From positions 6,074 through 18,376 of the forward strand of contig LSSH01000089.1 in assembly GCA_001595885.1 (NCBI GenBank): 12,303 nucleotides of DNA. The letters are read 5' to 3'. The DNA is from Candidatus Proteinoplasmatales archaeon SG8-5. Lineage in GTDB: Archaea; Thermoplasmatota; Thermoplasmata; SG8-5. Position 1 is the first letter of the stretch; each line of letters starts with the position of its first letter. The translations under genes were made by a program, and so were the position numbers. The notes beneath the pieces are model-generated. The model did no database searches. It saw only the letters and a list, made by a program, of their open reading frames with translations, and had not been told where the DNA came from. Shown piece after piece: positions 8,407 to 12,303 of this stretch.

Positions 8407-8535
8407 CTTTCACCAGTTTAATCTCCCCGTGTTCGCTCATAAGGCTTGGGTTTACAATCACTCTCACGAGAAATTGATTCCCATGAGTCATCCCCGAGTA
8501 TCATGAATATTCCACTTATATTACGATAAGGAGCA

Positions 8536-9534
8536 TCATTCTTTAACCGCGTAATATGATATGCCGCCGAAGCAGAAGTCACCGAACCCGACCTTCCTCG
8601 CAACGGTAAGGGCCAATTCGATGGCTTGGGCCTTGTGGCTGGGTATTGTTTCACGATATATTACAAGGAAATCCTTCAGGTCGATCTCGAGGCCTCGGTA
8701 GCCCTTCAGCACCCTGAATCCGGCCTTTTGAAGGGTTTCGCGGAGGGTTCGATAGCTGAAGTACGTGAGGTGGCCGGCCTCTATGAAACTGGACCTCTCC
8801 CCCAGGAACCGCATGAAGAAGCTGTCGATGTTTATTGTGTCCACCACGATGATGCCCCCCTTCTTAAGCTTCCGCCTGGCAACCTTGAGCTCGTGCATCG
8901 GGTCGGTCACGTGCTCGATGACCTCCGACATCAGTATCACGTCGAAGTGTTCGTCGGGAAATCCTGAATTCTCGAGCGTGGTCAGCTTGATGTCCCTTCC
9001 GAGCCTCCTGCCTTCCTCGACCGCCCAATCCGAGATGTCGATACCGTGCGCCTCCCAGCCGCGCCTCTTGGCGAATTCGAGGGTATGGCCGATGCCGCAG
9101 CCCATGTCCAGGTACCTGAGCGGCTGCCCGGTTTTATATGAAGGATTTGCCCCGCGGTAATGAAGCTCCATCTTGCCGAACCTCGCATCGTGCCACCGCT
9201 GGTTCACGGCCAGCGGTCCGCAGGACGATACCGCAAAGCCCAGATCGATGGTCTCGCGCTTCGAATACATCTTCTCTATAGTCTCCGCGGGCATCCTCGG
9301 ATTGATGTACCCGAGGCCGCAATTCCTGCACTTGACGACGGTGAACTCGACCCCGTAGTTCCTTGCCGAGTAGAGCTGTTCATGATCATCAGCCCCGCAG
9401 AGGTTGCACTTCACGGTCTCCCCCTCATGCAAGTGTGTGACCTCGCCCGTTGTCTTCCCGGCCATGAGCCTTCCGCTCGAAGGCAGGCTCAGGCTCCTCT
9501 TCGCGGTGTTCCCCGCGCTTTCATCGCTCGACAT
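8536..9534 (-). CDS. SAM-dependent class I methyltransferase with N-terminal zinc ribbon
   Basis: A 332-residue cytoplasmic protein. Four cysteines in two pairs (C43/C46 and C69/C72, as CNLC and CRNC) form a likely zinc ribbon at the N-terminus. The methyltransferase core follows: motif I LDMGCGIGH (142-150) for SAM binding, the acidic D166 at the end of strand 2 (GIDIS), and motif IV-like DVILMSEVIEH (198-208), followed by KKGG and a substrate-facing part with GHLTYFS. This layout is seen in methyltransferases acting on small molecules or sugars, but the substrate cannot be read from sequence. The first 40 residues are low-complexity and rich in Ser and Gly; M24 (base 9465) is an alternative start. 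The upstream start is favoured by the TATA box at 9561-9569. It is divergent from the GlmU-like gene and may belong to surface glycan or small-molecule modification; that is inferred from position only. Confidence 0.85.
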   Translation of the reverse strand: MSSDESAGNTAKRSLSLPSSGRLMAGKTTGEVTHLHEGETVKCNLCGADDHEQLYSARNYGVEFTVVKCRNCGLGYINPRMPAETIEKMYSKRETIDLGFAVSSCGPLAVNQRWHDARFGKMELHYRGANPSYKTGQPLRYLDMGCGIGHTLEFAKRRGWEAHGIDISDWAVEEGRRLGRDIKLTTLENSGFPDEHFDVILMSEVIEHVTDPMHELKVARRKLKKGGIIVVDTINIDSFFMRFLGERSSFIEAGHLTYFSYRTLRETLQKAGFRVLKGYRGLEIDLKDFLVIYRETIPSHKAQAIELALTVARKVGFGDFCFGGISYYAVKE

Positions 9535-9560
9535 GGAACTGGGTGAGCAGAAGCTTGGAA

Positions 9561-9569
9561 TATTTAAAA
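9561..9569 (-). promoter_or_regulatory. TATA box of the methyltransferase gene
   Basis: The minus strand reads TTTTAAATA, centred about 31 bp before the ATG at 9534. Transcription would begin some 5 nt before the start codon, so the mRNA is probably leaderless or nearly so. No ribosome site is visible, which agrees. Confidence 0.6.
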
Positions 9570-9580
9570 GGGTTATGCTC

Positions 9581-9588
9581 TTTTATAC
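9581..9588 (+). promoter_or_regulatory. Possible distal TATA box, + strand
   Basis: TTTTATAC matches the archaeal TATA pattern on the + strand and would start transcription near 9610, just before the GAGGTGAT site at 9612-9619. On the minus strand the same bases read GTATAAAA, so orientation is ambiguous. Confidence 0.35.
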
Positions 9589-9630
9589 AACAGGGAATCC
9601 CGGCCTTGCGTGAGGTGATAATCACGTTCA

Positions 9631-9789
9631 ATGGTCCCCACAAACATCGCCCTTACGGGAGGGCATGCTCATATCTTCCAATTCAGGCTTTGTTGCCAAG
9701 GGTGTCGCAGAAGTGGAGTTATGCGCCAGAATTTAGTATTGCTCCAAAGCCTCCAATTCACAAACCTTTTTATAGAGAGGGTTTTGTAA
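9631..9789 (+). CDS. Possible 52-residue leader ORF upstream of the glmU-like gene
   Basis: An ATG at 9631 opens a 52-codon frame ending in TAA at 9787-9789, 16 nt before the TTG of the GlmU-like gene. GAGGTGAT (9612-9619), a near-perfect match to the archaeal anti-Shine-Dalgarno complement, precedes it, but 11 nt separate the two, which is long. The product would be basic with a CCQGC cysteine cluster and a hydrophobic end, and resembles nothing I recognise. Third-position GC is only about half, well below the neighbouring genes, which argues against a conserved protein. It could be a leader peptide, part of a leader RNA, or chance. Confidence 0.2.
   Translation: MVPTNIALTGGHAHIFQFRLCCQGCRRSGVMRQNLVLLQSLQFTNLFIERVL
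9767..9774 (+). promoter_or_regulatory. TATA box of the glmU-glmS operon
   Basis: TTTTTATA is preceded by AAACC, which could serve as a BRE. Transcription would start near 9796-9798 and give a leader of under 10 nt before the TTG start. Confidence 0.6.
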
Positions 9790-9796
9790 GGCCATT

Positions 9797-9802
9797 GGTG
9801 AT
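9797..9802 (+). promoter_or_regulatory. Shine-Dalgarno core before the TTG start
   Basis: GGTGAT lies just before two tandem TTG codons (9803 and 9806). From the end of GGTG to the second TTG there are 5 nt, a normal spacing, so 9806 is preferred over 9803. If the proximal TATA box sets the transcript start near 9797, this site would be at the very 5' end and work better on a longer transcript from the distal promoter. Confidence 0.5.
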
Positions 9803-9805
9803 TTG

Positions 9806-11005
9806 TTGAAGGCAGTTATTCTCGCTGCTGGAGAGGGTACGAGGCTGAGACCTTTCACAAGCTCGGAGCCCAAACCCATGATATCGATAGCCAACAGGCC
9901 GATCCTCGAGTACTCGATCGAAGCGCTTGCCGCGAACAAGGTGACCGACATCACTATGGTGGTGGGCTACAAGAAGGAGAGCATCATGAGCCACTTCGAG
10001 GATGGGGGCGACTGGAACGTGAAGATAAGTTACGTCGACCAGAAGAAGAGGGTGGCCAAGGCCGGAACGGCCTATGCGCTCTCCATGGTCAAGAAGCACG
10101 TGAAAGGCGATTTCATAGTGCTACCCGGGGACAACATCATCGGCCCCAACGTGATCGCCGACCTCATAGACCAGACCGGCAAATACAGGATTGTCATAAC
10201 CGAGAGCGAGGAGCCGTCGAAGTACGGCGTCGTGGAGCTCTCCGGAAAGGTGGTCAAGAACATCGTGGAGAAGCCCACAGAGCACATAGGCAACCTCATC
10301 AGCACGGGCATATACAAGTTCAGCGACGAGATATTCAAGGCCATAGACACGGTAATGGGCTCGGGGAAATACGACCTGACCAGCGTGATACAGCACATGA
10401 TACCCAAGACAAAGGTTACCGCCGTCAAAACCGGCGGGGTGTGGAACGACGTGGTGTACCCGTGGGACATGCTCGAGGTCAACGCAATCGCGCTCAGGAA
10501 GTGCGCCTCCCAGACGTCAGGGAGGATCGACAAGGGCGTGACGATGAAGGGGCCCGTAAACATCGGCGAGGGCACCATAATCCGCTCCGGAACCCACATC
10601 ATGGGGCCGGTCATCATCGGCGAGGGCTGCGAGATAGGGCCTTCGGTGTGCATCTACCCGTCAACCAGCATCGGGGCGAACGTGCGGATCGGGCCGTTCT
10701 CGGTGGTCGAGCATTCGGTGTTGATGGACGACATAATCATAAATTCAGGCTCATACGTCTCCCACTCCGTTCTCGGCGAAGGCGTCGAGCTGGGGCCCCA
10801 ATTCTGCGCTGCCGAGGATGCCGTTGTCATGCGGACCGAGGACGAGAACCGCCCTGTGGAGAGGCTCGGCGCGCTGGTCGGGGAGAAGACCGTGATGGGC
10901 TCCCAGGTGTCCGTGAGGCCCGGGACGTTGATAGGGGCCAGATGCAGGATAGCCCATCAAACGAGGATAGACAGGGACGTCGAGGACAAGACCATCGTAA
11001 TGTAG
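9806..11005 (+). CDS. Archaeal GlmU-like sugar-1-phosphate nucleotidylyltransferase with beta-helix domain
   Basis: A 399-residue cytoplasmic enzyme starting at TTG. The N-terminal nucleotidyltransferase domain (about 1-225) has the signature LAAGEGTRLRPFT with K23 in EPKPM, and D109 in PGDN, the Mg-binding aspartate. From about 245 hexapeptide repeats (IGEGT, IGEGC, IGANV, LGEGV) form a left-handed beta-helix, followed by a C-terminal stretch with RLGALVG and VRPGTLIG. This is the layout of archaeal bifunctional enzymes that make UDP-GlcNAc from glucosamine-1-phosphate. However, the catalytic His of the acetyltransferase site seems replaced by Ser314 while Tyr317 is kept, and two usual Asn positions read Glu328 and Glu337, so acetyl transfer may be lost or changed. 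glmS follows after 10 nt, which strongly links it to hexosamine nucleotide synthesis. A pure UTP-glucose-1-phosphate or dTDP-sugar type enzyme is the main alternative. Confidence 0.9.
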   Translation: MKAVILAAGEGTRLRPFTSSEPKPMISIANRPILEYSIEALAANKVTDITMVVGYKKESIMSHFEDGGDWNVKISYVDQKKRVAKAGTAYALSMVKKHVKGDFIVLPGDNIIGPNVIADLIDQTGKYRIVITESEEPSKYGVVELSGKVVKNIVEKPTEHIGNLISTGIYKFSDEIFKAIDTVMGSGKYDLTSVIQHMIPKTKVTAVKTGGVWNDVVYPWDMLEVNAIALRKCASQTSGRIDKGVTMKGPVNIGEGTIIRSGTHIMGPVIIGEGCEIGPSVCIYPSTSIGANVRIGPFSVVEHSVLMDDIIINSGSYVSHSVLGEGVELGPQFCAAEDAVVMRTEDENRPVERLGALVGEKTVMGSQVSVRPGTLIGARCRIAHQTRIDRDVEDKTIVM

Positions 11006-11008
11006 GAG
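11004..11008 (+). promoter_or_regulatory. Shine-Dalgarno site of glmS overlapping the upstream stop
   Basis: AGGAG begins inside the TAG stop of the GlmU-like gene and ends 7 nt before the glmS ATG at 11016, pointing to coupled translation. Confidence 0.7.
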
Positions 11009-11015
11009 CTTTCCA

Positions 11016-12303
11016 ATGTGCGGCATCATCGGTTACACCGGAGACAGGCAGGCCAGAGAGGTCATCATGGCAGGTCTCAAGCGCCTGGAATACAGGGGCT
11101 ATGACTCCGCTGGCGTGGGTATTGTCGACAGGGACCTGGACATCTTCAAGGACAAGGGGGAGATAGACCACATCGAGGAGACGATGCCCGACATCAGGGG
11201 CAATTTCGGGGTCGGTCACACCCGATGGGCCACGCACGGCCCGCCGATGAAGATCAACGCGCACCCGATGACGGATTGCCACGGTAAATTCGCCCTCGTT
11301 CACAACGGCATCATCGAGAATTACATCACGCTCAAGGAAGGGCTTGTCGAGCGCGGCCATAAGTTCACCTCGGAGACCGACACGGAGGTCGCCGTGCACC
11401 TCCTGGAAGAGAACTACGAAGGCAATCTGGAGGATGCGGTGAGGAGGACGGTCGCCCAGCTGGAAGGCAGCTACGCCATAGCCGTCCTGCACTCGGACGA
11501 GAGGGGGAAGATAGTCGGAGCGAGGATGATCAGCCCGCTGGTGGTGGGGCTGGGAAGGAACGAGAACTTCCTTGCGTCCGACGTCCCGGCCATACTCGAA
11601 TACACAGACCGGATGATATACCTCCTGGACGGCGAGATAGTCACGGTGACCAAGGACGACGTGAGGATACAGAACATTGAGGGGAATCCCGTCGAGCGGA
11701 GCTGGGAGCGCGTCGACATGACCCTCGAGGGCGCCGAGAAGGGCGGGTACGAACACTTCATGCTCAAGGAGATATTCGAACAGCCCAAGGTGATCCAGGA
11801 CACGCTCATCGGCACGAGCATGAGCACTGAGAACGGTTACACGACCAGCTTCAGTCCGGACACCATCAAGATAATCGCCTGCGGCACTTCCTATCATGCG
11901 GGTTACGTCGGCAAGCACATGTTCGAGGAGATTGCCAAGACGCCGACGACCGTTGAGCTCGCATCCGAATACCGCTTCTCATCGTCCACAGCTTCACGGC
12001 CTTTGATAATCGGCATCACCCAGAGCGGGGAGACCTCCGACACTCTGGCCGCCATCCGCACGGCGAAACGCCGAGGCCTGGACACCCTCGGCATCGTGAA
12101 CATCGTGGGAAGCACGATGACCCGCGAGGTGGATGAGGTGTTCTTCACCCGCGCCGGCCTAGAGGTCGGTGTTGCAGCGACTAAGACCTACATCACCCAG
12201 CTAATCGCCCTCGCCTCCCTGGCCATCAAGATGGGGATGTCCAAGAACACGATAGGCATCGACCAGGCGCGCCAGCTGACCAACCAGATGAGGACGCTGC
12301 CGA
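11016..12303 (+). CDS. glmS: Glutamine--fructose-6-phosphate aminotransferase (isomerizing), 3' end outside window
   Basis: The frame stays open to the window edge, giving 429 residues of an enzyme that is usually about 600 long. It makes glucosamine-6-phosphate from fructose-6-phosphate and glutamine, the first step towards UDP-GlcNAc. The N-terminal glutaminase domain begins MCGIIGY, with catalytic Cys2 exposed after Met removal, and shows YRGYDSAG (26-33), HTRWATHG (68-75), HNGIIENY (96-103) and SETDTEV (119-125). A linker with LKEIFEQP leads to the first SIS sugar-isomerase domain with CGTSYHAG (from C289), TQSGETSD (335-342) and the GVAATKTYITQ segment. The second SIS domain and the C-terminal catalytic tail are missing only because the window ends. 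It follows the GlmU-like gene by 10 nt, so both are one operon; phosphoglucosamine mutase is not in view. Confidence 0.97.
   Translation, partial: MCGIIGYTGDRQAREVIMAGLKRLEYRGYDSAGVGIVDRDLDIFKDKGEIDHIEETMPDIRGNFGVGHTRWATHGPPMKINAHPMTDCHGKFALVHNGIIENYITLKEGLVERGHKFTSETDTEVAVHLLEENYEGNLEDAVRRTVAQLEGSYAIAVLHSDERGKIVGARMISPLVVGLGRNENFLASDVPAILEYTDRMIYLLDGEIVTVTKDDVRIQNIEGNPVERSWERVDMTLEGAEKGGYEHFMLKEIFEQPKVIQDTLIGTSMSTENGYTTSFSPDTIKIIACGTSYHAGYVGKHMFEEIAKTPTTVELASEYRFSSSTASRPLIIGITQSGETSDTLAAIRTAKRRGLDTLGIVNIVGSTMTREVDEVFFTRAGLEVGVAATKTYITQLIALASLAIKMGMSKNTIGIDQARQLTNQMRTLP

Noticed and set aside
8483..8512. Short palindromes ATGAGTCAT and GAATATTC between the methyltransferase and PFOR genes
   Set aside because: Both are short and isolated, without T-runs that would mark an archaeal terminator, and there are no convincing C/D-box motifs for a guide RNA.
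9543..9809. 88-codon plus-strand frame in the divergent region
   Set aside because: It starts over the methyltransferase promoter, has no ribosome site and gives no recognisable protein.
10441..11166. 241-codon plus-strand frame overlapping glmU-like and glmS
   Set aside because: The product is Arg/Gly-rich and runs across two conserved genes in another frame.
10827..11918. 363-codon minus-strand frame opposite glmU-like and glmS
   Set aside because: It spans the ends of two conserved genes on the other strand; its product is His/Asp/Val-rich with no known fold, as expected for a shadow frame.

Overview
The window looks like part of a GC-rich archaeal chromosome, most likely an anaerobic euryarchaeon of the Thermoplasmata or a related group. 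The archaeal signs are TATA-box-like elements about 25 bp before expected transcription starts, GGTG/GGAGG-type ribosome sites, heavy use of AGG and ATA codons, a TTG start, and an archaeal-type GlmU-like protein next to glmS. The group assignment is inference; there is no rRNA or other lineage marker here. The large ferredoxin-dependent pyruvate oxidoreductase points to anaerobic metabolism.

Left part (1-4798, + strand): a signalling cassette. It holds the end of a receiver-only response regulator, a 1117-residue membrane hybrid histidine kinase (Cache-like sensor, HAMP, PAS, HisKA, HATPase, two receivers, HPt), and a response regulator whose output is a diiron hemerythrin-like (HHE) domain. 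The kinase and the HHE regulator are 4 nt apart and surely co-transcribed. The two stand-alone regulators flanking the kinase are visibly related. No DNA-binding output is present, so the relay probably ends in a protein that binds O2, NO or iron, or controls another protein.

Middle part (4815-8339, - strand): one complete single-chain pyruvate:ferredoxin oxidoreductase, converging on the signalling operon with only 16 bp between stops. It has its own archaeal promoter and a 7-bp inverted repeat at the predicted transcription start. Upstream on the same strand (8536-9534) is a SAM-dependent methyltransferase with an N-terminal zinc ribbon; its promoter suggests a leaderless or nearly leaderless mRNA.

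Right part (9806-12303, + strand): a two-gene UDP-GlcNAc-type operon. The first gene is an archaeal GlmU-like sugar-1-phosphate nucleotidylyltransferase with a left-handed beta-helix domain; the second is glmS, which runs off the end of the window. The acetyltransferase half of the GlmU-like protein seems to lack the usual catalytic histidine, so its second activity is in doubt. The 271-bp divergent region before it (9535-9805) holds back-to-back promoters and a possible 52-codon leader ORF or leader RNA.

No tRNA, rRNA, CRISPR array, transposase or convincing terminator was seen. The strongest leads are the phosphorelay ending in a hemerythrin regulator, the altered GlmU active site, and the leader region of glmU-glmS.
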